This document shows, in pieces, positions 1 through 8,309 of a DNA stretch of 64,000 nucleotides. The position numbers and the translations under genes were made by a program. The notes under the pieces are model-generated. The model saw nothing but the letters and a program-made list of their open reading frames with translations, made no database searches and was not told the origin of the DNA. Source of the DNA: Tepidicella baoligensis (GTDB taxonomy: Bacteria; Pseudomonadota; Gammaproteobacteria; Burkholderiales; Burkholderiaceae_C); NCBI RefSeq assembly GCF_013432195.1, contig NZ_JACCDB010000006.1, forward strand, positions 1 to 64,000. Direction: 5' to 3'. Position 1 is the first letter of the stretch, and each line of letters begins with the position of its first letter.

Positions 1-21
1 GACGAGGCCACCATTTCTTGA
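1..21 (+). other. possible 3' end of an upstream coding sequence
   Basis: Reading from base 1, six sense codons are followed by TGA at 19-21, and a terminator hairpin follows at 40-64. This would fit the tail of the preceding gene, which in sox clusters is usually another sox gene. Too little remains to identify it, and the reading frame is assumed. Confidence 0.25.
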
Positions 22-39
22 TCGTTCAGAGCAAGTACC

Positions 40-64
40 AGGCCAGCAATCGCTGGCCTTTTTT
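40..64 (+). terminator. intrinsic terminator upstream of soxB
   Basis: AGGCCAGC (40-47), a four-base loop and GCTGGCCT (52-59) form a perfect 8-bp stem that runs into six T residues. It separates whatever precedes the window from soxB. soxB therefore either has its own promoter in the remaining 36 bases or is reached by partial read-through. Confidence 0.8.
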
Positions 65-100
65 CCTACTACCTTTACAACAACCAAAGAGGATGAACCC

Positions 101-1825
101 ATGAGCTTCAGCCGACGTGAATTCCTACAGGTCCTGGCGGTGGCCAGCGCCTCCGGCATGGCCATCGGCCACCGGGACGTTCTGGCCGGCCACCACGGTG
201 CTGCCCAGCGCCTCTATGACCTGCCCAAGTTTGGCAACGTCAGCTTCATGCATTTCACCGACTGCCACGCGCAGTTGATGCCGATCTACTTCCGGGAGCC
301 CAACGTCAACCTGGGGGTCGGGGAAGCCGTGGGGCGACCGCCTCACATCGTGGGCGAAAACCTGCTCAAATTCTTCGGTATCCCGCCCGGTACCCCTGAG
401 GCCCACGCCTTTACCTACCTCGACTTCGACCGGGCCGCCCGGACCTATGGCAAGGTGGGGGGATTCGCGCACCTGGCCACACTGGTCAAGCGCATCAAGG
501 CTGAACGCCCGCATGCACTGCTGCTCGACGGGGGCGACACCTGGCAGGGCTCGGCCACCTCGCTCTGGACCCATGCCCAGGACATGGTCGATGCCTGCAA
601 GTTGCTGGGCGTCAACATCATGACCCCGCACTGGGAATTCACCTTTGGCGCCCAGCGGGTGAAGGAGATCATCGAGAAAGACTTCAAAGGCCAGATCGAC
701 TTCGTGGCCCACAACGTCAAGACCACCGACTTTGAAGACCTTGTCTTCGAGCCCTACACCTTCAAGGAACAAAACGGCGTCAAGATCGCCGTCATCGGCC
801 AGGCCTTTCCCTACACCCCCATCGCCAACCCACGCCACTTCGTGCCCGACTGGACCTTCGGCATCCAGGAAGACCACATGCAGAAGATGGTGGACGAGTG
901 CCGCGCCAAGGGCGCACAGGTGGTGGTGGTGCTGTCGCACAATGGCATGGACGTGGACATCAAGATGGCCTCGCGCGTGCGCGGTATCGACGCCATTCTG
1001 GGCGGACACACCCATGACGGTATGCCGGCTCCGGTGGTGGTCCGCAATGCCGGTGGGCAGACGCTGGTCACCAACGCCGGCTCCAACGGCAAGTTCCTGG
1101 CCGTGCTGGACTTCGATGTGCGCGGTGGCAAGATCCAGGACTACCGCTACAAACTCATGCCGGTGTTCTCCAACTTCCTGCCCGCCGACCGCGAGATGCA
1201 GGCACTGATCGACAAGGTGCGTGCCCCCTACAAGGACAAACTGGAGGAAAAGCTGGCTGTCACCGAAGGCACGCTGTACCGTCGAGGCAATTTCAACGGT
1301 TCCTGGGACCAGTTGATCTGCGATGCGTTGATGGAGGTGCGTGGCGCCGAGATCGCCTTCTCCCCCGGCGTGCGCTGGGGCACCAGCCTGCTGGCCGGTG
1401 ACACCATCACCTACGAGCGCATGATGGACCAGATGGCCTTGACCTACCCGGCCACCACGCTCAACGAGTTCACCGGCGCCGAGATCAAGACCATTCTGGA
1501 AGACGTGGCCGACAACATCTTCAACCCCGACCCCTACTTCCAGCAGGGTGGGGACATGGTCCGTGTCGGCGGCCTGGAGTACACCTGTTCACCGAAAGCC
1601 CCCATGGGTCAGCGCATCAACAACATGATGCTCAAGGGCAAGCCCATCGAGGCGGACAAGAAGTACAAGGTGGCCGGCTGGGCCTCGGTCCAGGAAGGGG
1701 TACAAGGCACGCCCATTTGGGATGTGGTCAGCGGCTACCTGCGCGACAAAAAGGTGATCAAGCCCTTGAAGATCAACACGCCCAAGCTCATCGACATGGC
1801 AGGGGATCCGGGCATCTCGATTTGA
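101..1825 (+). CDS. soxB: SoxB thiosulfohydrolase (sulfur-oxidation Sox system)
   Basis: Periplasmic di-manganese hydrolase. In the Sox pathway it releases sulfate from the sulfane-sulfur/thiosulfate adduct carried on the SoxYZ swinging-arm cysteine. The 574-residue protein is full length for the family. Its N-terminus has a twin-arginine-type start (SRREFLQ, residues 4-10) followed by a short hydrophobic stretch, as expected for a Tat-exported cofactor enzyme. Metal-ligand motifs of the 5'-nucleotidase/metallophosphatase fold are visible: FTDCHAQL near residue 52, LLDGGDTWQGS near 140, LSHNGMD near 280 and GGHTHDG near 300. The ATG at 101 follows an AGAGGA ribosome site at 87-92. It is the only sox gene in the window. 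The convergent lldD stops 16 bases downstream. SoxB is a common marker of thiosulfate oxidisers, so the host probably uses reduced sulfur as an electron donor; that is inference. Confidence 0.95.
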   Translation: MSFSRREFLQVLAVASASGMAIGHRDVLAGHHGAAQRLYDLPKFGNVSFMHFTDCHAQLMPIYFREPNVNLGVGEAVGRPPHIVGENLLKFFGIPPGTPEAHAFTYLDFDRAARTYGKVGGFAHLATLVKRIKAERPHALLLDGGDTWQGSATSLWTHAQDMVDACKLLGVNIMTPHWEFTFGAQRVKEIIEKDFKGQIDFVAHNVKTTDFEDLVFEPYTFKEQNGVKIAVIGQAFPYTPIANPRHFVPDWTFGIQEDHMQKMVDECRAKGAQVVVVLSHNGMDVDIKMASRVRGIDAILGGHTHDGMPAPVVVRNAGGQTLVTNAGSNGKFLAVLDFDVRGGKIQDYRYKLMPVFSNFLPADREMQALIDKVRAPYKDKLEEKLAVTEGTLYRRGNFNGSWDQLICDALMEVRGAEIAFSPGVRWGTSLLAGDTITYERMMDQMALTYPATTLNEFTGAEIKTILEDVADNIFNPDPYFQQGGDMVRVGGLEYTCSPKAPMGQRINNMMLKGKPIEADKKYKVAGWASVQEGVQGTPIWDVVSGYLRDKKVIKPLKINTPKLIDMAGDPGISI

Positions 1826-1841
1826 CCCGTCCGCCCAGGGT

Positions 1842-2996
1842 TCAGGCCGTCGGGAAGGTGCCCGGCAGCAGAATGCTGCGGTCCACCCTGTTGATGTCGG
1901 TGTGCCCGGTGAAGGCCATGGTGATGTCCAACTCCTTGTGGATGATCTCCAGGGCCTTGGTCACACCGGCTTCGCCCATGGCACCGAGGCCGTACAAAAA
2001 AGCCCGGCCGATGTAGGTGCCCTGGGCGCCGAGCGCCCGGGCCTTGAGCACGTCTTGCCCGGAACGGATGCCTCCGTCCATGTGGATTTCGATCTTGCCG
2101 CCGACCTCGGCGACGATCTTGGGCAGCGCGCGAATGCTGCTTTCGGCTCCATCGAGCTGGCGTCCCCCGTGGTTGCTCACGATCAGCGCGTCCGCGCCGG
2201 ATTCGACCGCCAGCCGGGCATCCACCTCGTCCTGGATGCCTTTGAGGATCAACTTGCCGCCCCAGCGTTTTTTGATCCATTCCACATCGCCCCAGTTCAG
2301 GCGCGGATCGAACTGCTGCGCCGTCCAGGCCGAGAGGCTGCCCATGTTGTCCACGCCCTTGACGTGTCCGACGATGTTGCCGAACTGTCGGCGCGGCGTG
2401 CCCAGCATGCCCAGCGCCCAGCGCGGTTTGGTGGCGATGTCGATCAGGTTGGCCAGCGTGAGCTTGGGCGGGGCCGAGAGGCCGTTTTTCAAATCCTTGT
2501 GGCGTTGGCCGAGGATTTGCAGGTCCAGCGTCAGCACCAGGGCCGAGCAGTGTGCCGCCTTGGCGCGGTCGATCAGCCGCTCGATGAAGTCGCGATCCCG
2601 CATCACGTAGAGCTGGAACCAGAAACCTTCGCCGGCGTGCTGGGCCACGTCTTCGATGGAGCAGATGCTCATCGTGGACAGGGTGAAGGGAATGCCGAAC
2701 TTCCTGGCTGCGCGGGCGGCGAGGATTTCTCCGTCGGCGTGCTGCATCCCGGTCAGGCCGGTGGGTGCGATGGCCACCGGCATGGCGACCTCCTGCCCGA
2801 CCATGGTGGTGCGCGTGGTGCGGCCTTCCATGTTCACCGCCACGCGCTGGCGCAGTTTGATGCACTGGAAGTCGGCCTCATTGGCACGGTAGGTGCTTTC
2901 CGTCCACGAGCCGCTGTCAACATAGTCGTAGAACATGCGCGGCACGCGCTTGCGCGCCAGTTGTCGCAGGTCTTCGATGTGGGTGATCACGGGCAT
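1842..2996 (-). CDS. lldD: FMN-dependent alpha-hydroxy-acid dehydrogenase, L-lactate dehydrogenase type
   Basis: Flavoenzyme that oxidises L-lactate (or a related 2-hydroxy acid) to the 2-oxo acid and passes electrons to the quinone pool. At 384 residues it matches the LldD/glycolate oxidase family. The catalytic and FMN-binding signature SNHGGRQLDGA is near residue 275, preceded by LILKGIQ (catalytic-face lysine) near 250 and followed by DGGIRSG near 305. YDYVDSGSW near residue 24 is the usual N-terminal motif. The start at 2996 has a purine-rich GAGGAGAAAA site upstream. An 11-bp inverted repeat lies 50-80 bases upstream of the start (3047-3078). Substrate preference cannot be fixed from sequence alone; L-lactate is the most likely. 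Confidence 0.9.
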   Translation of the reverse strand: MPVITHIEDLRQLARKRVPRMFYDYVDSGSWTESTYRANEADFQCIKLRQRVAVNMEGRTTRTTMVGQEVAMPVAIAPTGLTGMQHADGEILAARAARKFGIPFTLSTMSICSIEDVAQHAGEGFWFQLYVMRDRDFIERLIDRAKAAHCSALVLTLDLQILGQRHKDLKNGLSAPPKLTLANLIDIATKPRWALGMLGTPRRQFGNIVGHVKGVDNMGSLSAWTAQQFDPRLNWGDVEWIKKRWGGKLILKGIQDEVDARLAVESGADALIVSNHGGRQLDGAESSIRALPKIVAEVGGKIEIHMDGGIRSGQDVLKARALGAQGTYIGRAFLYGLGAMGEAGVTKALEIIHKELDITMAFTGHTDINRVDRSILLPGTFPTA

Positions 2997-3046
2997 GCGT
3001 CTTTTCTCCTCGGGACAGATCGACCGTGATCGTAGCTTCCAACCTC

Positions 3047-3078
3047 CCGGCCTGTCATGTGAAAGCGTGACAGGCCGG
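3047..3078. repeat. 11-bp perfect inverted repeat between hemerythrin gene and lldD
   Basis: CCGGCCTGTCA (3047-3057) and TGACAGGCCGG (3068-3078) are exact reverse complements with a 10-base spacer. On the minus strand it lies 24 bases after the hemerythrin stop codon and 51 bases before lldD. There is no T-run after it in either direction, so a standard intrinsic terminator is unlikely. It could be an lldD operator or an mRNA-end stabilising hairpin. Confidence 0.6.
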
Positions 3079-3101
3079 TGTGAAATAAATTGGGAGCAAC
3101 C

Positions 3102-3602
3102 TCAGCTGCAGGTGACGCTGCCGCATCCGCTCATGCTGGCCGGGCGTACCCGTGAGGGGTCGGGTAGGGTTTCGGTGCGGGTGTCGAATCCCAGCGATCG
3201 CATGTGTTGCGCCAGGCCGGCGTCCATGCTGCGGGCGTGCATGGGGAACCATTCGGCCAGCGCATCTGCCATGCGGCCGATGATCTCGGTGTCACCTTGC
3301 AGGTAGTGTGCCTCGACGGCCTTCAGCGTATCGAGGATGCTTCGGTGTTGTAAGGTGTGGCAGTTGTCGGCGGTAAAGCCCGTGGCCAGCATCCAGCGGT
3401 CCTCTTGCTCGAAGTGCTCGACGGTGTGTGCGGTCAGTTCGCGAAACAGCGGCAGTTGATCTTCGGGGGGGAGGGCGCGCAGTTCAGCCAACATCTGCAC
3501 GAATGCTTCATGCGTGGCATCCATGCGAGCATCGCCGGTCTGCAGGTCGGCCGTCCATACCAAGTCGGGGACGGGAGGGTATTCGGTAGTGGCTTCAGGC
3601 AT
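3102..3602 (-). CDS. bacteriohemerythrin-family protein with a cysteine-rich tail
   Basis: A single hemerythrin-like four-helix domain that binds O2 at a non-heme di-iron centre. Ligand positions are present in order: H near residue 31 (ATHEAF), HFEQE near 63-67, HTLQH near 82-86 and HARSMD near 117-122. At 166 residues it is about 30 residues longer than a minimal domain. The extra C-terminus ends in SGCGSVTCS, two cysteines five residues apart, which is not part of the normal fold. The start codon follows a palindromic FNR box (3638-3651) at a distance that puts the expected transcript start at or one base before the ATG, and no ribosome-binding site is visible. Oxygen-responsive expression fits an O2-binding or O2-delivering protein in a microaerobic organism with a cbb3 oxidase; that role is inference. 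Confidence 0.85.
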   Translation of the reverse strand: MPEATTEYPPVPDLVWTADLQTGDARMDATHEAFVQMLAELRALPPEDQLPLFRELTAHTVEHFEQEDRWMLATGFTADNCHTLQHRSILDTLKAVEAHYLQGDTEIIGRMADALAEWFPMHARSMDAGLAQHMRSLGFDTRTETLPDPSRVRPASMSGCGSVTCS

Positions 3603-3637
3603 GGCAGGCAGGATAAGGTCTTGTCGCCCGATGGGGT

Positions 3638-3651
3638 TTGACCTGTGTCAA
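3638..3651 (-). promoter_or_regulatory. FNR/Anr box embedded in a 28-base palindrome
   Basis: TTGAC-CTGT-GTCAA is a fully symmetric FNR-family site. It is the core of a longer exact inverted repeat with arms at 3631-3642 and 3647-3658 (12 bp each, four-base centre). The centre lies 42.5 bases upstream of the hemerythrin start codon, close to the -41.5 spacing of class II FNR activation. A -10-like TATCCT (minus strand, 3615-3610) lies between box and gene. Confidence 0.8.
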
Positions 3652-3685
3652 ACCCCATGGACCATGAACGATGGCCGGTTCGCGA

Positions 3686-6532
3686 TCAGGCCTCGAAGGG
3701 CAGTTTCATGGTGCGCAGGTCACGACGGGTTTCCACCAGCACCAGTGGGCCGTCATCCAGCACGGGCACCGGCTTGGGTTCGCGCGGCACCCGGATGGGA
3801 GGCGGTTCTGCCGCCATCGCCGCCTGGGTTTGCGCCACCTTGCCGGCATCGGATTGGACCCACTGAAGGCCGGCCGCCTGAGCCACCTGTGTCAATCCTT
3901 CGACGTCCAGCACATAGGGAGCGGGTGGCTGCACCGGGGTGATGGCGCGCTCGCCAGTGGCCGCTGGCTGTATGGGCGCTTCCACGGCAGGGGCTGGTGG
4001 CGGGGGCGCGTCAGTTGCTTCGGCGGGATGAACCACAGTCAAGGCCGGCGTCACCGCAGGCTCGTCCTGGGGCATGGCCACCGGCATGGTGAAGTAGGAA
4101 CGCACCGGCGCTTCATCGGTCGCGGTTGGCACCTGCGTCGCTGGCTCGGCGGGCGCGATCTCCATGGTGGCTTCGCTGGCGGTTGCGGTTTCTTCGCTGC
4201 GCTGACGGCGGTCGCGGCCATAGCGGTCGCGGCTGCGGCGGCCATGGCGGCTTGGGGTGGTCTCGTCGGTGGCCGAGGTCTCGCTTGCCGGTTCGTCCAA
4301 GGGCATGGACGGGGTGTCGAGCGTGGTGTTGGCCAGTGCGGAGGTGGTGTCGGCCGCCTCTTCCAGTGCTCGCCGGTTCTCGCCACGACCCCGGCGGCGG
4401 CCTTCACCTCGCTCGCGCCGTGGTGGCTCGGCCGCCACGGCGTCGGTGCCGGTGGCTTCGGTCACAGCGGTGGCTTCCACCGCAGCGCCTTCGCGGGCGG
4501 CCTCTTTGCGGCTGTCACGCTCAGACCGCTGACCACGCCGCTGCTCGGGGCGCTCCTGACGGGCTTCGCCACCCGTCTGGCGCTCCTCACGGGCCGCGCG
4601 CTCACCACGACGCGCCTCCCCATTGCGGGCCGGTTCGGTGGTTTCGCTGCGCAGGCCCTGCCGTTCGCTGCCACGGCCACGGCCGCCACGGCCTGAAGCG
4701 CTTCGCGTGTCGGTGCGAGCGGGTGCAGCGGCAGGGGAGGCGCTGGCCGGTGCAGGGGGTGTGGAGGGCGTGGGTGTGGCAGCGGGTGTCATGCCGAACA
4801 GCCGTTTGAGCCAAGCCATGAAGCCGGTTTCGACGGCGGTTTCGACGGCGGTCGTGGCGGAGGGCTGAGGCGTGGCCGCCACCGTGGCGACAGGTGTCGT
4901 GTCCGGCTTGGGGGCCGCCACCGGTGCTGGGCTGTCGGGCAGCACGCCTTTGATCACCGGCTCCTGCTTGTTCGCTCGTTCCTGGTTGCGGCGGGTGAAG
5001 GTGGCGACATCGTCCACTTCTTCAGCCAGTTTGTAGCTGGCGTCCAGGTTGTCCAGGCGCGGGTCGTCGTGCTTGATGCGCTCCAGCTTGTAGTGTGGCG
5101 TCTCCAGTGACTTGTTGGGCACCAGCAGCACGTTGATGCGCTGCTTGAGCTCGATCTTGGTGATCTCGGTGCGCTTCTCGTTCAGCAGGAAGCTGGCCAC
5201 TTCCACCGGCACCTGCACGAACACGGCGGCGGTGCTGTCCTTTAGCGACTCTTCCTGGATCACGCGCAGGATCTGCAGAGCCGACGATTCGGTGTCGCGG
5301 ATATGCCCGGAGCCACCACAGCGCGGGCAGGGGATGGAGGCCCCTTCGGCGAGTGTGGGGCGCAGGCGCTGGCGACTCATCTCCAGCAGGCCGAACTTGC
5401 TGATCGAGCTGAATTGCACGCGGGCGCGGTCCTGGCGCAAGGCGTCGCGCAGGCGGTTCTCCACCTCGCGGCGGTTCTTGCTCTCCTCCATGTCGATGAA
5501 GTCGATCACGATCAGGCCGCCCAGATCGCGCAGGCGCGCCTGGCGCGCCACCTCGTCGGCGGCTTCCAGGTTGGTGCGCAAGGCGGTTTCCTCGATGTCC
5601 CCGCCCTTGATGGCGCGTGCCGAGTTCACGTCCACCGCCACCAGTGCCTCGGTCTGGTCGATCACGATGGCGCCGCCGCTGGGCAGTTGCACGGTGCGGC
5701 TGTAGGCGGTCTCGATCTGGTGCTCGATCTGGAAGCGGCTGAACAGCGGCGCGTCGTCGCGGTAGCGCTTGACGCGCTGCCGGTGTTCGGGCATCACGTG
5801 GCTCATGAACTGATGCGCCTGCTCATAGATGTCATCGGTGTCGATGAGGATCTCGCCGATGTCGCTGTTGAAGTAGTCGCGGATGGCCCGGATGACGAGG
5901 CTGGACTCCTGGTAGATCAGGAAGGCCCCTTTGCCTGCCTTGGCGGCCCCGTCGATCGCGTTCCAGAGCTTGAGCAGGTAGTTCAAGTCCCACTGCAGTT
6001 CTGCCGCATCACGGCCGATGCCGGCAGTCCGCGCGATGATGCTCATGCCGTTGGGGTATTCGAGCTGGTCCAGCGTCGCCTTCAGCTCCGCGCGGTCTTC
6101 TCCCTCGATGCGGCGGCTCACGCCACCGCCACGCGGGTTGTTGGGCATCAGCACCACATAGCGCCCCGCCAGGCTGACGAAGGTGGTGAGCGCTGCGCCC
6201 TTGTTGCCGCGCTCCTCTTTCTCGACCTGAACCAGCAGCTCCTGGCCTTCCTTGATGACGTCCTGGATGCGTGCTTGCGACGGCGACACATTGCCCTGGA
6301 AGTACTGACGCGAGATTTCCTTGAACGGCAGGAAGCCGTGGCGTTCCTCGCCATAGTCCACAAAGCAGGCCTCCAGCGACGGCTCCACGCGGGTGACCAC
6401 GGCCTTGTAGATGTTGCCCTTGCGCTGTTCGCGCCCCTCGATTTCGATTTCGTAGTCGAGCAGTTTCTGCCCGTCCACGATGGCCAGGCGGCGCTCTTCG
6501 GCTTGCGTGGCATTGATCAACATGCGCTTCAT
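3686..6532 (-). CDS. rne: ribonuclease E
   Basis: Essential endoribonuclease that processes rRNA and tRNA precursors and starts mRNA decay; its C-terminal half scaffolds the degradosome in relatives. The 948-residue form starts at [10 protein letters not shown], which is preceded by GAGGAAAA; an in-frame ATG 54 bases further upstream lacks a ribosome site. Domain order: S1 RNA-binding domain (about 35-120), catalytic DNase-I-like domain with the metal-binding aspartates in [13 protein letters not shown] (about 300) and [13 protein letters not shown] (about 343), and the Zn-link CPRCGGSG (about 405). A long low-complexity tail from about residue 540 has Arg-rich blocks (about 610-700), typical of RNA-binding disordered RNase E tails. 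It diverges from rluC, as in E. coli, and has a roughly 465-base leader (see 6533-7011). Confidence 0.95.
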   Translation of the reverse strand: MKRMLINATQAEERRLAIVDGQKLLDYEIEIEGREQRKGNIYKAVVTRVEPSLEACFVDYGEERHGFLPFKEISRQYFQGNVSPSQARIQDVIKEGQELLVQVEKEERGNKGAALTTFVSLAGRYVVLMPNNPRGGGVSRRIEGEDRAELKATLDQLEYPNGMSIIARTAGIGRDAAELQWDLNYLLKLWNAIDGAAKAGKGAFLIYQESSLVIRAIRDYFNSDIGEILIDTDDIYEQAHQFMSHVMPEHRQRVKRYRDDAPLFSRFQIEHQIETAYSRTVQLPSGGAIVIDQTEALVAVDVNSARAIKGGDIEETALRTNLEAADEVARQARLRDLGGLIVIDFIDMEESKNRREVENRLRDALRQDRARVQFSSISKFGLLEMSRQRLRPTLAEGASIPCPRCGGSGHIRDTESSALQILRVIQEESLKDSTAAVFVQVPVEVASFLLNEKRTEITKIELKQRINVLLVPNKSLETPHYKLERIKHDDPRLDNLDASYKLAEEVDDVATFTRRNQERANKQEPVIKGVLPDSPAPVAAPKPDTTPVATVAATPQPSATTAVETAVETGFMAWLKRLFGMTPAATPTPSTPPAPASASPAAAPARTDTRSASGRGGRGRGSERQGLRSETTEPARNGEARRGERAAREERQTGGEARQERPEQRRGQRSERDSRKEAAREGAAVEATAVTEATGTDAVAAEPPRRERGEGRRRGRGENRRALEEAADTTSALANTTLDTPSMPLDEPASETSATDETTPSRHGRRSRDRYGRDRRQRSEETATASEATMEIAPAEPATQVPTATDEAPVRSYFTMPVAMPQDEPAVTPALTVVHPAEATDAPPPPAPAVEAPIQPAATGERAITPVQPPAPYVLDVEGLTQVAQAAGLQWVQSDAGKVAQTQAAMAAEPPPIRVPREPKPVPVLDDGPLVLVETRRDLRTMKLPFEA

Positions 6533-6999
6533 GTCTTGGTTTTCCTCATCACGATCACAACGGCCCGTCATCGGGCATACAGCCACGAACCGCCGTGGAG
6601 GTTGCGAACGAGGAGGAATTGCCGGAGAGTCCTGGGCGTTTGAGGGCTGCGGTGCGCGAAGCGCAACCGTGCAGGCTCAGGCCCGCCTGGACATAGGCGC
6701 GCGGAGTCGGGTGATCAAAGGGGGCAAGTCGGTGTCGGACACGGCGTTTGCCTGGGCTTCTTTGAGTTCACTTGAGTCCACGCCCAGCCCCGCCTGCTTC
6801 TGGCCGGCGGCTGGGCGTAAGGGGTATTCCGTATCGGGTTCGCTGAACGACAACGTCGGTATGACCCCGGCGCCACCCGTGCCGATCCATCGGCACACAA
6901 AGGCGGCTGCCAGGGCGGGCTACCAGATCCAGGCCGACTGTCACTCGTGCGTGCCTTAAACTTGAAGGCCAATCAAACACTTGCCAATCGCGACTGGAT
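6533..6999 (-). promoter_or_regulatory. long 5' leader of rne, probably autoregulatory
   Basis: No convincing gene is found in the 550 bases between rne and rluC. The perfect TATAAT at 7011-7006 (minus strand) predicts an rne transcript starting near 6999, giving a leader of about 465 bases. A strong hairpin with a 9-bp perfect stem (CGCCCAGCC 6781-6789 with GGCTGGGCG 6809-6817) sits in the middle. The E. coli rne leader (about 360 bases) carries hairpins through which RNase E controls its own mRNA. The length and position here suggest the same arrangement, but the sequence is not recognisably similar. Confidence 0.55.
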
Positions 7000-7010
7000 G
7001 CCCTCATTAT
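6981..7010 (+). promoter_or_regulatory. candidate rluC promoter
   Basis: TTGCCA (6981-6986), an 18-base spacer and CATTAT (7005-7010), followed by about 70 bases to the preferred rluC start. It shares its -10 bases with the divergent rne promoter, so the two may compete for polymerase. Confidence 0.4.
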
Positions 7011-7035
7011 AGGGTTTCGGCGGGGCAGACGTCAT
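7006..7035 (-). promoter_or_regulatory. sigma-70-type promoter for rne
   Basis: On the minus strand ATGACG (7035-7030), an 18-base spacer and a consensus TATAAT (7011-7006). It is the best -10 element in the rne/rluC intergenic region. It overlaps, back to back, the weaker rluC promoter on the other strand. Confidence 0.6.
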
Positions 7036-7083
7036 TTTCTTTTCACACCACAAACCGTGTTCGCACCGGTTTCAACTGTTCGC

Positions 7084-8091
7084 ATGGCAACCCACGCGCC
7101 TGTTTCCCCCCCTGCTGTCCAGCATCTGACGGTGGATTCCGACTCCGATGGTCAGCGGCTGGACAATTTCCTGTTGCGCGAGCTCAAGGGGGTGCCCAAG
7201 ACGCATGTGTACCGCATCATTCGCTCTGGTGAGGTGCGCCTCAACAAAGGGCGGGCGCAGGCGGATGCCCGGGTGCGCGCTGGAGATGTGCTGCGCATTC
7301 CGCCGCTGCGCCTGCCGCAGCGATCTGCCACCGTGGCCCCGCCGGTGCCCGCCCGGGAATTTCCGGTTTTGTTTGAAGATGCGGCACTGCTGGCGGTGGA
7401 CAAGCCGGCGGGCGTGGCGGTGCACGGCGGCAGCGGGGTGTCGTTTGGGGTGATCGAGCAGTTGCGCCAGGCTCGCCCGCAGGTCCAAACGCTCGAATTG
7501 GTGCATCGTCTGGACCGGGAAACCAGCGGTATTTTGTTGGTGGCCAAGAAAAAAAGCGCGCTGCGCGACTTGCAAAACCAGTTTCGCGAGCGTTCCACCG
7601 GGAAAACCTATCTCGCGCTGGTCAAGGGCCACTGGCCGGTCAGCCGCAAGGTGGTGGATATGCCATTGCACAAATACCTGCTGCCCGATGGCGAACGCCG
7701 GGTTCGGGTCACTGCCCCGGACGATCCAGAGGGCATGCGCTCAATCAGTCTGGTCAAGGTGTTGAGCAGGGTGAACCCACCTCCCGGTTGGCCTTCCGAC
7801 GCCGAACAGCGGTTCACCCTGCTGGCGGTGACGATCAAGACGGGGCGCACGCATCAGATTCGAGTGCATCTGGCCCATGGCGGACACCCGATTGCGGGGG
7901 ATGACAAATACGGCGACTTCGAACTGAACCGGCAGTTGCAGCGGTCTGGTCTGAAACGCATGTTCCTCCATGCATGGCAATTGGGCTTCCGCCATCCCGT
8001 GGAAGGCACACAGATCCAATTGCAGGCCGAGCTGCCGCCGGAATTGCGCAGCTGGGGCAATGTGGCGGATTTTTGGGATCAGCGAGATTGA
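7084..8091 (+). CDS. rluC: 23S rRNA pseudouridine synthase RluC
   Basis: Isomerises specific uridines of 23S rRNA (955, 2504 and 2580 in E. coli) to pseudouridine. An S4 RNA-binding domain covers about residues 12-75 and the RsuA/RluA catalytic domain follows, with the catalytic aspartate in LVHRLDRETSGILL near residue 142 and the GRTHQIRVHLAHGGHPIAGD motif near 255. The ATG at 7084 (335 residues) is preferred because the protein then begins right before the S4 domain. An in-frame GTG at 7057 would add nine residues; neither start has a good ribosome site. The divergent rne/rluC pairing is conserved in proteobacteria and supports the assignment. Confidence 0.9.
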   Translation: MATHAPVSPPAVQHLTVDSDSDGQRLDNFLLRELKGVPKTHVYRIIRSGEVRLNKGRAQADARVRAGDVLRIPPLRLPQRSATVAPPVPAREFPVLFEDAALLAVDKPAGVAVHGGSGVSFGVIEQLRQARPQVQTLELVHRLDRETSGILLVAKKKSALRDLQNQFRERSTGKTYLALVKGHWPVSRKVVDMPLHKYLLPDGERRVRVTAPDDPEGMRSISLVKVLSRVNPPPGWPSDAEQRFTLLAVTIKTGRTHQIRVHLAHGGHPIAGDDKYGDFELNRQLQRSGLKRMFLHAWQLGFRHPVEGTQIQLQAELPPELRSWGNVADFWDQRD

Positions 8092-8304
8092 TCAATGCCC
8101 GTGCGCCACGGCCTCGCCGGCCTTGAGCCGGTACACCGTGCCGCAATACGGGCAGCGGGCCTCCCCGGTCTTGGCCACGTCCAGGTACACCTTGGGATGG
8201 CTGTTCCAGAGTTTCATGTGGGCCAGCGGGCTGGGGCAAAACACGCCGCCGTGGGCGTTGAGGTCCTTGGCGGTCACTTCAATGGTGGCGGGAGCTTGGC
8301 TCAT
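8092..8304 (-). CDS. small zinc-finger (CHCC-type) protein
   Basis: A 70-residue protein with a Cys-His-Cys-Cys pattern: GVFCPSP, then HPKVYLDV, then ARCPYCGTVY. This matches the zf-CHCC domain otherwise known from the NDUFS6 accessory subunit of respiratory complex I. It begins six bases after the ilvE stop, so the two are probably co-transcribed; this pairing is frequent in Burkholderiales. An upstream in-frame TTG would overlap the ilvE stop codon and is less likely. No enzymatic role can be assigned. Confidence 0.8.
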   Translation of the reverse strand: MSQAPATIEVTAKDLNAHGGVFCPSPLAHMKLWNSHPKVYLDVAKTGEARCPYCGTVYRLKAGEAVAHGH

Positions 8305-8309
8305 GGCAA

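Noticed and set aside
3631-3658. Palindrome before the hemerythrin gene as the rne terminator
   Set aside because: No T-run follows on the minus strand, and the core is a perfect FNR site at activator spacing, so a regulatory reading is better.
5303-6643. 446-codon open frame antisense to rne
   Set aside because: It mirrors the conserved RNase E catalytic domain and extends into the leader without a ribosome site.
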